From contig DFXE01000001.1 of NCBI GenBank assembly GCA_002381645.1, positions 187,479 to 251,478 of the forward strand: a DNA stretch of 64,000 bases. Direction: 5' to 3'. The stretch comes from Bacteroidales bacterium UBA4116. GTDB taxonomy: Bacteria; Bacteroidota; Bacteroidia; Bacteroidales; Tannerellaceae. Made by a program: the position numbers and the translations under genes. Under the pieces are notes generated by a model. That model worked only from the letters and a program-made list of their open reading frames with translations. It made no database searches and was not told where the DNA came from. Below, one piece after another: positions 36,667 through 45,444 of the stretch; within the stretch, counting starts at the first letter, position 1; every line of letters begins with the position of its first letter.

Positions 36667-37893
36667 ATGAAAAGATACTTACTTCTGCTTATTTGTACAT
36701 TGTTGACCTACCCTATTATGGCTCAACGCAAAAATTTCACTTATAAATTCTATGGTTTTGTCAGGGGAGATATGTATTATAACTCAAGGACAAATGTAGA
36801 AGCGGTAGACGGAAACTTCTATCTGTATCCTATGGATAAAAAATATGATGCTGATGGGAAAGACCTTAATGCAAATCCAAACAGCAGTTTTTATACGTTT
36901 ACGACCCGATTCGGACTGGATGCTACAGGCCCAAATATCGGAAAAGCCAAAACATCAGCAAAAATAGAACTTGACCTCGGAGGGTTTAATCTTGCCAATT
37001 ATTTACTTCGTATCCGGCATGCATACGTAAATCTCGACTGGGAAAGCGGATCGTCCCTTTTACTTGGGCAGACCTGGCACCCTTTATTTGGTGCAGTAAT
37101 GCCCGAAGTTCTGAATCTGAACACGGGAAGTCCATATCAGCCCTTCAACCGTAGCGCACAGTTAAGATACCAATACAAAAGAAACAAAATTACGTTAACC
37201 GGATCAGCTGTATATCAATTGATGTATTTATCTACAGGTCCAAATGGCAAAAGCGAAGAATACCAGAAAAATGCAGTCATACCTGAATTATTTGCCGGAA
37301 TTACATACCGTGATAAAGAATTCGTTGGCGGACTTGGCATGGAAATGTTATCTTTAAAACCACGACTTCATTCAACGGTAAATGATAACGTTTATAAAGT
37401 GGATGAACGTATCACCAGCTTCTCTTTCATGGCTGAAGCGCAATACAGAATAGACAAATGGTTCTTTGCCGGCAAAACTTTACTTTCTTCCAATCAGACA
37501 CATAATGCGATGCTGGGGGGTTACGGGGTCTCGTCCATTGACAAACGAACCGGAGAACAAAAATATACTGCTTCACGCCATTCTACTTCGTGGGTGAATG
37601 CTGTTTACGGAACAAAATGGAGAGGCAATGCTTTTATTGGTTATTCGAAAAATCTGGGGACGGGTGACGCTTTAGTTAGTGCCGATAAATTTTATGGTAC
37701 TGGAGTGGATATAGACCAACTACTAACAGGTTTAGTCGGCATTTCTTATAATTTACCTCACTGGAAAGCAGGCGTAGAATATGGTGTTGCCACGGCCTGG
37801 TATGGAAAAACAAACCTGTCTAACGGGAAAGTAAACCAGACGCATGGAGTAACCAACCACCGTATTTTAGGGTTACTGGTTTATCACTTTTAA
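36667..37893 (+). CDS. outer-membrane beta-barrel (porin-like) protein
   Basis: 408 residues with a signal peptide (ends TYPIMAQ), alternating amphipathic strands throughout, and a C-terminal phenylalanine (LGLLVYHF), typical of outer-membrane barrels. Segments GFVRGDMYYNSR and RIRHAYVNLDWESGSSLLLG resemble DcaP-type trimeric porins. Substrate unknown. Single gene under its own promoter, ending 2 bp from the convergent thioredoxin-like gene. Confidence 0.8.
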   Translation: MKRYLLLLICTLLTYPIMAQRKNFTYKFYGFVRGDMYYNSRTNVEAVDGNFYLYPMDKKYDADGKDLNANPNSSFYTFTTRFGLDATGPNIGKAKTSAKIELDLGGFNLANYLLRIRHAYVNLDWESGSSLLLGQTWHPLFGAVMPEVLNLNTGSPYQPFNRSAQLRYQYKRNKITLTGSAVYQLMYLSTGPNGKSEEYQKNAVIPELFAGITYRDKEFVGGLGMEMLSLKPRLHSTVNDNVYKVDERITSFSFMAEAQYRIDKWFFAGKTLLSSNQTHNAMLGGYGVSSIDKRTGEQKYTASRHSTSWVNAVYGTKWRGNAFIGYSKNLGTGDALVSADKFYGTGVDIDQLLTGLVGISYNLPHWKAGVEYGVATAWYGKTNLSNGKVNQTHGVTNHRILGLLVYHF

Positions 37894-37895
37894 TC

Positions 37896-39050
37896 TTAAA
37901 GAGCTTTCCTGATATCTTCATCAAGTGTATTGACATCTTCTATCCTTTTTACCAGGTTACCTTTTTTATCCAAAAGGAAAAGAGCTGGTAATTGGCGGAC
38001 ATTATACATAGCAGCGATCTGTGAATAAACGGATTCCGGATCGCGCACGCAAATCCAGGGTAAATTGGAAGCCACATTTTTCCAAAAATGTGTATCCGTA
38101 TCTAAAGACACCTGATAAATAATAAATCCCCTGCTGTTATATTTTTCATATAATCCGGCTAAATCCATATTTAACGGAGCCGACCATTCGCTTTGGTAAG
38201 TTGTGAAATTTATTAAAACGGTTTTATCTTCTGCCACAGATGACAGTTTAACCACATTTCCCCTCAGATCGGGTAATGAGATATCCAGATAGCTTATTTC
38301 CTGTATATTTACTTCGTCCTCATCCAGTACGCGTTGCTGACGTATCACTTTGATGGATTGTAGGGCAAGGTTGTGTAAATGCTTTGAACGGGGACTTTCC
38401 GGATAATTAAAGTCAAAACTGGTTGCAACTGCACCATATGCTTTAGAATCATTTTTGTCATATAAATCAAAAAACAATAAACCGTCTATCTGTTGGAACA
38501 AAGCAAAATAAGCAGCCGTCGACATAGGGGCAGCATAGATGTATTTACGGGCTACTTCTTTATAGGCTTCAGCAGCTTCAAGAACCTGGGAACGATAGGT
38601 AGTATCGGGAATTAGTTTGCTTTCATATTCTTTCCGAAGCCTGCCTATAGCCTGGTTAGCATCCAGCTGCGCAAGAGTAATCACTTTTATAGCTTTGGAA
38701 TTATCCGAGCCTTCTACCGAATAAGATGTGGCAAATGTTCCTGCGTCTGCAGAAAAAGTTATGGTCTCAGTTGAATCAATAGCAAAATTGATGAGTTGGT
38801 TATTCAACCGCAATCTGTAAAAATCCGGATATTCGGGACGCGGTTGGGTAAAATTGAATTTACCCGCAGCATTCAGTTTTACTGAATCAAGTGTTGTAAC
38901 CGACGATACTCCTACATTCTCAAGATACATTGTCTGACCGTCGGCTCCTGATACTATTCCCTTTACAGTAAAATCAGTATGGCTACATGCATTGAAAAAC
39001 AACATGATCAATCCCAGGGTTATCAGCAAATGTGCAGTTTTTTGTTTCAT
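37896..39050 (-). CDS. DUF4369/thioredoxin-fold lipoprotein lacking CxxC
   Basis: Lipoprotein (FFNAC, Cys22) with an N-terminal DUF4369 domain (about 25-120), a helical middle, and a C-terminal TlpA/AhpC-like thioredoxin fold (about 252-384). In place of the usual WCxxC it reads YQSEWSAP: both catalytic cysteines are serine (Ser287 and Ser290). The cis-proline (LPALFLLD, Pro355) and the NFTTY strand remain, so the fold is kept. A thiol-disulfide exchange role is excluded for this site; binding or structural function is more likely. Single gene. Confidence 0.85.
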   Translation of the reverse strand: MKQKTAHLLITLGLIMLFFNACSHTDFTVKGIVSGADGQTMYLENVGVSSVTTLDSVKLNAAGKFNFTQPRPEYPDFYRLRLNNQLINFAIDSTETITFSADAGTFATSYSVEGSDNSKAIKVITLAQLDANQAIGRLRKEYESKLIPDTTYRSQVLEAAEAYKEVARKYIYAAPMSTAAYFALFQQIDGLLFFDLYDKNDSKAYGAVATSFDFNYPESPRSKHLHNLALQSIKVIRQQRVLDEDEVNIQEISYLDISLPDLRGNVVKLSSVAEDKTVLINFTTYQSEWSAPLNMDLAGLYEKYNSRGFIIYQVSLDTDTHFWKNVASNLPWICVRDPESVYSQIAAMYNVRQLPALFLLDKKGNLVKRIEDVNTLDEDIRKAL

Positions 39051-39204
39051 TACGCAGTCCTATATATAGCTATTAGTTTGCAAATATACATTATTTTACA
39101 TTTTACGAGCCATTATTCTTTTTTTCTTCGGAATATTTTTACTAAAAATACCTGCGGGATAGTTATTTGTTACTTTTACATACATTTAACAAACAAACTT
39201 TCAT

Positions 39205-39212
39205 TACATTTG
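39205..39212 (+). promoter_or_regulatory. -7 promoter element of pnp
   Basis: TACATTTG, a full TAnnTTTG match, 38 bp before the ATG. No good -33 box at normal spacing. Confidence 0.5.
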
Positions 39213-39250
39213 CAACAATTTTATAGATAGAAAAATTAGAAAAAAAAATT

Positions 39251-41467
39251 ATGGTTAATCCAATTAACAAGACGATCGATTTGGGTGACGGAAGAACGAT
39301 CACCATCGAAACCGGGAAATTGGCCAAGCAAGCGGATGGTTCTGTAACCATTCGTATGGGTAACACCGTGTTACTCGCTGCTGTAACGGCTGCCGAAGAC
39401 GCAAAACCCGGCGTTGATTTTATGCCGCTCCAGGTGGAATACAAAGAGAAATTTTCGGCATACGGCCGCTTCCCCGGAGGTTTTATGAAAAGAGAAGGTA
39501 AAGCATCAGACTATGAAGTTCTTACATCGCGGTTGGTAGACCGTGCGCTACGCCCGCTTTTTCCGGATAATTACCATGCTGAGGTTTACGTAAACATTAT
39601 ATTATATTCTTCCGACGGCATTGATATGCCCGACGCCCTTGCGGGACTTGCTGCTTCTGCTGCTATTGCCGTATCCGATATTCCTTTTAACGGACCGATT
39701 TCTGAAGTACGTGTTGCACGTGTAGACGGCCAATTTATTGTAAATCCTACCTTCGAACAGTTGGAAAAGGCGGATATGGATATCATGGTAGGTGCTACTA
39801 TCGATAATATCATGATGGTGGAAGGAGAGATGAGTGAAGTGCAGGAAGAAGAAATGCTGGAAGCCATCAAGGTGGCGCACGAAGCAATTAAAATACAATG
39901 CCAGGCACAAATCGAACTGACTGAAGCCGTAGGTAAAACAGTAAAACGCGAATATGAACACGAGCTGAACGACGAAGAACTTCGTAAAGATATACGTGAG
40001 AAATGCTATGATAAAGTATATGCTGTAGCTACTTCCGGATCCGGAAAACACGAGCGTTCGGATGCTTTTAAAGCAATAGTAGAAGAATATAAGGCTAACT
40101 TTAACGAAGAAGAGCTGGAAGAAAAAGCCGAAATGATCGGCCGTTATTATCACGATGTTGAGAAAGAAGCTATGCGCCGGGCGATCCTGGACGAAGGAAA
40201 ACGTCTGGACGGCAGAAAAACTACAGAAATCCGTCCGATCTGGTGTGAAGTCGATTATTTACCGGGTACGCATGGTTCAGCTATTTTCACAAGAGGTGAA
40301 ACTCAATCGCTTACTACTGTAACGTTAGGCACCAAGGCTGACGAAAAAACGGTCGATGATGTATTGAACCACGGAAAAGAACGTTTCCTGTTGCATTATA
40401 ACTTCCCTCCATTTTCAACCGGTGAAGCAAAAGCAAGCCGTGGAGTAGGCCGCCGCGAGATCGGCCATGGTAACCTGGCCCACCGTGCGCTTAAAGGTAT
40501 GATCCCTGCGGATTATCCCTATGTAGTAAGGGTTATTTCAGATATTCTCGAATCAAACGGGTCATCTTCTATGGCAACTGTATGTGCGGGAACATTAGCT
40601 TTAATGGATGCAGGAGTACAAATGAAAAAACCTGTTTCCGGTATTGCTATGGGACTTATCTCGGAAAACAAAGGAACCAACTTTGCCATCCTTTCCGATA
40701 TCCTTGGCGATGAAGACCATTTAGGGGATATGGACTTTAAAGTTACCGGAACAAAAGACGGTATCACAGCCACCCAAATGGATATTAAAGTAGACGGCCT
40801 TTCATACGAAATACTTGAAAAAGCATTGGCACAGGCAAAAGAAGGACGTATGCACATTTTAGGTAAAATCATTGAGACAATGCCGGAACCACGTGCAGAC
40901 CTGAAACCGCATGCACCGCGTATCGAATCGCTTACAATAGGTAAAGAATTTATTGGCGCTATCATTGGCCCGGGCGGTAAAATTATTCAGGGAATCCAGG
41001 AGAAAACAGGCGCTACCATCTCTATCGAAGAAGTGGATGGTGTGGGTAAAATCGAAGTTGCCGGCACTAATAAGGCTATGATCGATGCTGCAATGAAATC
41101 CATCAAAGCCATTGTTGCTGTACCTGAAGTGGGAGAAGTATATGAAGGTAAAATATCATCGGTAATGCCTTACGGAGCTTTTGTGGAATTTATGCCGGGT
41201 AAAGACGGGTTGCTCCATATTTCCGAAATCGATTGGAAACGACTGGAAACCGTTGAACAATCAGGATTAAAAGAAGGGGATACCGTACAGGTTAAGCTGG
41301 TTGATATTGATCCGAAAACCGGTAAATTCAAATTGTCGAGAAAGGTATTGCTTCCCAAGCCGGAAGGTTATGAAGAACGCCCTCCACGCCCTGAACGTAG
41401 CGACAGAGGAGACCGTGGCGGAGATAGGAAAGACTTCCGGAACAATCGTCCGCGACGTCAGGAATAA
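39251..41467 (+). CDS. pnp: polyribonucleotide nucleotidyltransferase (PNPase)
   Basis: 738-residue phosphorolytic 3'-5' exoribonuclease. Two RNase PH-like cores (about 10-230 and 320-545) flank the helical domain. GRFPGGF and LPGTHGSAIFTRGETQ are core motifs, a KH domain carries IGPGGKIIQGIQEKTG (about 575-590), and an S1 domain (about 635-705) includes PYGAFVEFMPGKDGLLHIS. The C-terminus continues as a disordered Arg/Gly/Pro tail of about 30 residues (ERPPRPERSDRGDRGG). Degrades mRNA with phosphate and may join an RNA-degradation complex. Single gene with promoter and terminator. Confidence 0.96.
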   Translation: MVNPINKTIDLGDGRTITIETGKLAKQADGSVTIRMGNTVLLAAVTAAEDAKPGVDFMPLQVEYKEKFSAYGRFPGGFMKREGKASDYEVLTSRLVDRALRPLFPDNYHAEVYVNIILYSSDGIDMPDALAGLAASAAIAVSDIPFNGPISEVRVARVDGQFIVNPTFEQLEKADMDIMVGATIDNIMMVEGEMSEVQEEEMLEAIKVAHEAIKIQCQAQIELTEAVGKTVKREYEHELNDEELRKDIREKCYDKVYAVATSGSGKHERSDAFKAIVEEYKANFNEEELEEKAEMIGRYYHDVEKEAMRRAILDEGKRLDGRKTTEIRPIWCEVDYLPGTHGSAIFTRGETQSLTTVTLGTKADEKTVDDVLNHGKERFLLHYNFPPFSTGEAKASRGVGRREIGHGNLAHRALKGMIPADYPYVVRVISDILESNGSSSMATVCAGTLALMDAGVQMKKPVSGIAMGLISENKGTNFAILSDILGDEDHLGDMDFKVTGTKDGITATQMDIKVDGLSYEILEKALAQAKEGRMHILGKIIETMPEPRADLKPHAPRIESLTIGKEFIGAIIGPGGKIIQGIQEKTGATISIEEVDGVGKIEVAGTNKAMIDAAMKSIKAIVAVPEVGEVYEGKISSVMPYGAFVEFMPGKDGLLHISEIDWKRLETVEQSGLKEGDTVQVKLVDIDPKTGKFKLSRKVLLPKPEGYEERPPRPERSDRGDRGGDRKDFRNNRPRRQE

Positions 41468-41490
41468 TAAGGATTTTAAATAATAGATAT

Positions 41491-41524
41491 AAACCGCTTT
41501 TTATTTAAAAAAGCGGTTTTTTTA
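41491..41524 (+). terminator. intrinsic terminator of pnp
   Basis: A 12-bp stem (41491-41502 with 41508-41519, core CCGC/GCGG), 5-nt loop and a run of T residues to 41523. Confidence 0.88.
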
Positions 41525-41581
41525 TTGCACATTCCATTTTATCTAAACAAGATACGTGCGAAATAACAGGGGACAGGAGCA

Positions 41582-41622
41582 AATAAAAACAGGACGTGTC
41601 ACATTCAGAATCGGACACGTCC
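41582..41622 (-). terminator. intrinsic terminator of the fumarase gene
   Basis: Minus-strand 9-bp stem (41614-41622 with 41592-41600, GGACGTGTC/GACACGTCC), 13-nt loop, followed by TGTTTTTATTT. It lies 27 bp after the fumarase stop codon. Confidence 0.75.
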
Positions 41623-41648
41623 CATAATTTATAATACTTACCGTTATA

Positions 41649-43265
41649 TTATAGTTGTTTAAAAAAGTCGTTACCTTTATTATCTACTAAAATAAATGCG
41701 GGAAAATCCTGTACCTCAATTTTCCAGATGGCTTCCATTCCTAACTCTGGATATTCCAGGCATTCTACTTTGGTTATACTTTCCTGTGCCAGGATTGCCG
41801 CCGGACCACCAATACTTCCTAAATAGAAACCACCATGCTTCTTACAAGCATCAGTCACCTGCTGACTCCGGTTACCTTTCGCTATCATGATAAGGCTTCC
41901 ACCATTCTCCTGGAATAAATCAACATATGAATCCATACGTCCAGCAGTAGTCGGGCCAAAAGAGCCTGAGGCCATACCTTCAGGTGTTTTGGCTGGTCCT
42001 GCATAATAAATCGGATGATCCTTTACATATTGGGGCAAACCTAAACCGGCATCCAAACGTTCTTTTAATTTCGCATGGGCAATATCGCGCCCTACGACGA
42101 TTGTTCCTGACAACGACAAGCGCGTAGCAACCGGATATTTATCAAGTTCTTTCAATATCTCTGTCATCGGCTGATTCAGGTTGATCTTAACTACATCACC
42201 TTCCCCTGCTTTACGGAATTCTTCAGGAATAAAACGTCCCGGGTTAGTTTCCAGTTTTTCAATCCATATTCCGTCTTTATTGATCTTTGCCTTTATATTA
42301 CGGTCGGCAGAACATGAAACACCCATGCCCACCGGACATGAAGCGCCGTGACGGGGTAAACGTACAATACGTATGTCATGTGCGAAATACTTTCCTCCGA
42401 ACTGAGCACCTAATCCGATCTTATATGACTCTTCCAAGACCTGCTTTTCGAGTTCTATATCGCGGAAAGCCTGTCCACCTTCATTACCCGACGTGGGGAG
42501 ATTATCGTAATAGTGAGCCGAAGCAAGTTTAACTGTTTTCAAATTAGTTTCAGCTGATGTACCGCCTATCACAAAAGCAATATGATAAGGGGGACAAGCA
42601 GCTGTTCCCAATGATTTCATTTTCTCAACTAAGAAAGGCACAAGCCGCTCCGGTGTAAGTAATGCTTTCGTTTCCTGGTATAAATATGTTTTATTTGCAG
42701 AACCTCCTCCTTTTGCGATACAAAGGAATTTGTATTCGTTTCCTTTAGTAGCGTACAGATCTATTTGAGCAGGCAGATTACATCCTGTATTGATTTCTTT
42801 ATACATATCAAGCGGAGCATTCTGTGAATAACGCAGATTTTCCTCGGTATATGTTTTATATACTCCTTCGGAAAGTGCCTCTTCGTCATTTCCATTTGTC
42901 CATACCTGCTGGCCTTTCTTACCTACAATAATAGCCGTACCTGTATCCTGGCAGAAAGGAAGTTTTCCTTTTGCAGATACTTCTGCGTTACGCAGGAACG
43001 TTAATGCCACAAATTTATCATTGTCACTTGCTTCAGGGTCGGAAAGTATCTTCGCCACCTGTGCCTGGTGCTCGGGACGCAGGAAAAAGGCTACGTCCCT
43101 GAAAGCTGCATTCGCCAGTTTTGTCAAACCTTCTTCTTCGATTTTTAAAATCTCTTTTCCTTCAAATTCTGAAACCGATACATGTTCGTTGGTAAGTAAA
43201 TAATACTCAGTGGTATCCTTTCCCATCGGAAACGGCTCCTGGTAACTAAACGGAGGTGTTGCCAT
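41649..43265 (-). CDS. fum: class I (iron-sulfur) fumarate hydratase
   Basis: 538-residue class I fumarase interconverting fumarate and malate. Iron-sulfur cysteines lie in LPFCQDTGTA, NTGCNLPAQ and GASCPVGMGVSCS; the C-terminal swivel domain has GPTTAGRMDSYVD and GSIGGPAA. This oxygen-sensitive enzyme fits an anaerobe that reduces fumarate to succinate. Single gene with its own terminator. Confidence 0.95.
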   Translation of the reverse strand: MATPPFSYQEPFPMGKDTTEYYLLTNEHVSVSEFEGKEILKIEEEGLTKLANAAFRDVAFFLRPEHQAQVAKILSDPEASDNDKFVALTFLRNAEVSAKGKLPFCQDTGTAIIVGKKGQQVWTNGNDEEALSEGVYKTYTEENLRYSQNAPLDMYKEINTGCNLPAQIDLYATKGNEYKFLCIAKGGGSANKTYLYQETKALLTPERLVPFLVEKMKSLGTAACPPYHIAFVIGGTSAETNLKTVKLASAHYYDNLPTSGNEGGQAFRDIELEKQVLEESYKIGLGAQFGGKYFAHDIRIVRLPRHGASCPVGMGVSCSADRNIKAKINKDGIWIEKLETNPGRFIPEEFRKAGEGDVVKINLNQPMTEILKELDKYPVATRLSLSGTIVVGRDIAHAKLKERLDAGLGLPQYVKDHPIYYAGPAKTPEGMASGSFGPTTAGRMDSYVDLFQENGGSLIMIAKGNRSQQVTDACKKHGGFYLGSIGGPAAILAQESITKVECLEYPELGMEAIWKIEVQDFPAFILVDNKGNDFFKQL

Positions 43266-43306
43266 ATCGCTATAATTTTAATACTATTAGTTTGTTATTA
43301 AGCATA

Positions 43307-43314
43307 CAAAGTTA
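43307..43314 (-). promoter_or_regulatory. -7 promoter element of the fumarase gene
   Basis: Minus strand TAACTTTG, a full TAnnTTTG match, 41 bp before the start. Confidence 0.45.
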
Positions 43315-43323
43315 CTAAAAATA

Positions 43324-43698
43324 CTACAGCCTTCGTTTTAGCGGTGCATAAAATGCATCTTCTATATGTTCTATTTCGTAGCCGTCGTCTTTTTTTATCA
43401 AGACCATAATATCGAAACGTACAGGCATCTGTATTCTGAAATATCGGACATATACATCGGCAGCCGAAACGATCCGTTTTATCTTTCCTTTATCAACAGC
43501 TTCTTCAGGAGAAACAAGATAATCTTGCGAACGCGTTTTTACTTCTACTACAACCAGCTCATTACCATCGGTGGCAACGATATCGAGTTCATAATGGCTA
43601 AAATGCCAGTTTGTATGGTAAATAATATACCCTTCTTTTCTAAGATAATCGCAGGCTTCCTGTTCGCCATCTTTTCCTAGTTGGTTCTGGTTTGTCAT
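43324..43698 (-). CDS. YraN/UPF0102 family putative endonuclease
   Basis: 124 residues with a Holliday-junction-resolvase-like core: E14, Asp39 in HYELDIVA, and Glu52-x-Lys54 in VVVEVKTRS form the expected D...ExK nuclease centre. YraN proteins are nearly universal but their cellular job is uncertain. Upstream of the fumarase gene on the same strand (58 bp), and divergent from the small protein gene at 43770. Confidence 0.85.
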   Translation of the reverse strand: MTNQNQLGKDGEQEACDYLRKEGYIIYHTNWHFSHYELDIVATDGNELVVVEVKTRSQDYLVSPEEAVDKGKIKRIVSAADVYVRYFRIQMPVRFDIMVLIKKDDGYEIEHIEDAFYAPLKRRL

Positions 43699-43756
43699 TG
43701 TAGTATCATTTTTTCACAAATATAGCAATTTCCTTTTTTATTTAAGGTTTGGCTTT

Positions 43757-43764
43757 TATATTTG
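43757..43764 (+). promoter_or_regulatory. -7 promoter element directly before the 43770 start codon
   Basis: TATATTTG, a full match, ends 5 bp before the ATG. If used, transcription would start at or next to the ATG, giving a leaderless or nearly leaderless mRNA. Confidence 0.4.
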
Positions 43765-43769
43765 CATTC

Positions 43770-44003
43770 ATGAAGAAAAGAAGGGCCAGAAAGAAATCAA
43801 CAGCTGTTACCAGACAACCTCGTATACATAGAGTATCATTTATGCTCAATGGCGATGAATATAAAGCGTTGATGGGTCATTTCTTGAAATATAAAATTGA
43901 CAACCGGTCTAAATGGTACCGCGAAACTATTTTCTCGCATGTGATACGCAGCATGGAAGAAGACTATCCGACACTTTTTGACGAAAACGAAATGAGGGGA
44001 TGA
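43770..44003 (+). CDS. small basic protein, possibly ribbon-helix-helix, coupled to tadA
   Basis: 77 residues with a very basic N-terminus (MKKRRARKKSTAVTR) followed by RIHRVSFMLNGDEYKALMGH, a strand then helices as in ribbon-helix-helix DNA-binding proteins, and a second helix pair (RSKWYRETIFSHVIRSMEED). I do not recognise a named family. Its stop codon overlaps the tadA start by four bases (ATGA), so the two are translationally coupled. The start is placed at the ATG 43770; in-frame sequence further upstream covers the promoter element. Confidence 0.65.
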   Translation: MKKRRARKKSTAVTRQPRIHRVSFMLNGDEYKALMGHFLKYKIDNRSKWYRETIFSHVIRSMEEDYPTLFDENEMRG

Positions 44004-44440
44004 ATCCTTTGAATGACGAATATTTTATGAAGCAGGCATTGGTAGAGGCTCGTATGGCTGCTGATGAAGGTGAAGTTCCTATAGGTGCTATTATTGTCTG
44101 CAATAATCAGATCATTGCACGCGCCCATAACCAGACCGAACGCCTTAACGACCCTACGGCCCACGCAGAAATGCTCGCCATTACATCGGCAACCAATGTG
44201 TTAGGCGCTAAATATCTTACCAATTGCCGCCTGTATGTCACACTTGAACCTTGCACAATGTGTGCCGGAGCTATCGGTTGGTCGCAAATAGGTAACTTAA
44301 TATATGCCGCATCGGACGACAAAAAAGGATTCCGGAAATTTGCACCACAGGTATTACATCCCAAGACAATTATAGAAAACGGAATACTTGAAAAGGAATG
44401 TTCGGAAGAAATTATTTCATTTTTTAGAAAAAAACGATAA
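44000..44440 (+). CDS. tadA: tRNA-specific adenosine deaminase
   Basis: 146-residue zinc deaminase that converts A34 of tRNA-Arg(ACG) to inosine. Zinc site HAE (His55, Glu57) and PCTMC (Cys85, Cys88) are intact, and N-terminal EVPIGAIIV is the family strand. It overlaps the upstream small gene by 4 bp, and its 3' end is 3 bp from the convergent DUF4834 gene. Confidence 0.93.
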   Translation: MNPLNDEYFMKQALVEARMAADEGEVPIGAIIVCNNQIIARAHNQTERLNDPTAHAEMLAITSATNVLGAKYLTNCRLYVTLEPCTMCAGAIGWSQIGNLIYAASDDKKGFRKFAPQVLHPKTIIENGILEKECSEEIISFFRKKR

Positions 44441-44443
44441 ACA

Positions 44444-44695
44444 TTATTCTTTTATCTCTTCATAATCAATATATTCTCCTTCTTCTTTGGTAAATATTTT
44501 CTTTTTGGGAGGAGTCATATTTTCCGTTCGTTGACGGGATGCATTTCTGTTTGCCTGACGTTGTTGCTGACGGGCTTTCTTCTCGCTCTCGCTACTGCCG
44601 AACAATACCCGCTTCAGCGTACGAAGGAATGAAAATCCCATTAACAAGGTCATCAGGACTATAAAAAAGATAATAAAAAACAGAAACTTAAACAT
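44444..44695 (-). CDS. DUF4834-family small membrane protein
   Basis: 83 residues: an N-terminal membrane helix (about 3-23), a basic Gln/Arg-rich stretch and an acidic end (FTKEEGEYIDYEEIKE). It matches DUF4834, a Bacteroidales family of unknown function commonly found beside pssA/psd, as here (47 bp after pssA). A role in membrane-lipid metabolism is suggested only by position. Confidence 0.75.
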   Translation of the reverse strand: MFKFLFFIIFFIVLMTLLMGFSFLRTLKRVLFGSSESEKKARQQQRQANRNASRQRTENMTPPKKKIFTKEEGEYIDYEEIKE

Positions 44696-44742
44696 AATTG
44701 AATCGTACTTATTAATTGCAATTACAAAGATAAGAATCTTGC

Positions 44743-45444
44743 TTATCTCTTTGTGTTAAAAATAGACAAGAGAACATATAGAAATATAGCGCCGGATATC
44801 CCAAGAAATCCGAAAAAGACAATAAATAAGAGCGAACATATAACCAATATGTATCTTATTTCATTCCCTTTCCAGGCTAATGTTTTGATCTTTAAAGAAA
44901 ACATCGGTATTTCAGATACCAGTAATAATGATGTCAGTATGATAGATATAATAACAACAATCACAAACAGGCTTTCATTATGATGGACAAGCGGCTGTAT
45001 AGAGTAAGCCATAGAAGACCAGAATAATGCATGAGCCGTAACGGTCAAACCGATAAAAGATTCTGTTTGCCGTTCATCAACATTGAATTTAGCTAACCTA
45101 ATTGCTGATAAAGCAGGTATAATAAAAGCGAGATAGGGAATAAATGCATGTACCGATCCCAAAGGCAGTGCCGGGGATGCTTCGCGAAGCAAATGGAAAA
45201 CCATCATGCCCGGTGCAACTCCAAAACTAATTACATCCGCAAGAGAATCCAGTTCTTTACCTATGGGAGAATATGCCTTTAAAAAACGCGCAACAAATCC
45301 GTCGAAAAAATCAAATGTAGCGGCGATAATAATCCAGATAACGGCTGACAACAGATTTCCATTCAAAGCCATAACACATGCCGTACATCCTGATACCAGG
45401 TTAAAGGATGTAACTATATTGGGTATATGCCGGCGGATACTCAT
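44743..45444 (-). CDS. pssA: CDP-diacylglycerol-serine O-phosphatidyltransferase
   Basis: 233-residue inner-membrane enzyme with about seven helices. The CDP-alcohol phosphatidyltransferase motif is complete: DGFVARFLKA then GKELDSLAD, giving D-G-x2-A-R-x8-G-x3-D-x3-D. It makes phosphatidylserine from CDP-diacylglycerol and serine. The gene overlaps psd by 4 bp (ATGA), so synthase and decarboxylase are made together. Confidence 0.92.
   Translation of the reverse strand: MSIRRHIPNIVTSFNLVSGCTACVMALNGNLLSAVIWIIIAATFDFFDGFVARFLKAYSPIGKELDSLADVISFGVAPGMMVFHLLREASPALPLGSVHAFIPYLAFIIPALSAIRLAKFNVDERQTESFIGLTVTAHALFWSSMAYSIQPLVHHNESLFVIVVIISIILTSLLLVSEIPMFSLKIKTLAWKGNEIRYILVICSLLFIVFFGFLGISGAIFLYVLLSIFNTKR

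Noticed and set aside
39602..40153. 183-codon minus-strand open frame inside pnp
   Set aside because: Phe/Tyr/His-rich translation with no family likeness, wholly inside the well-supported pnp gene.
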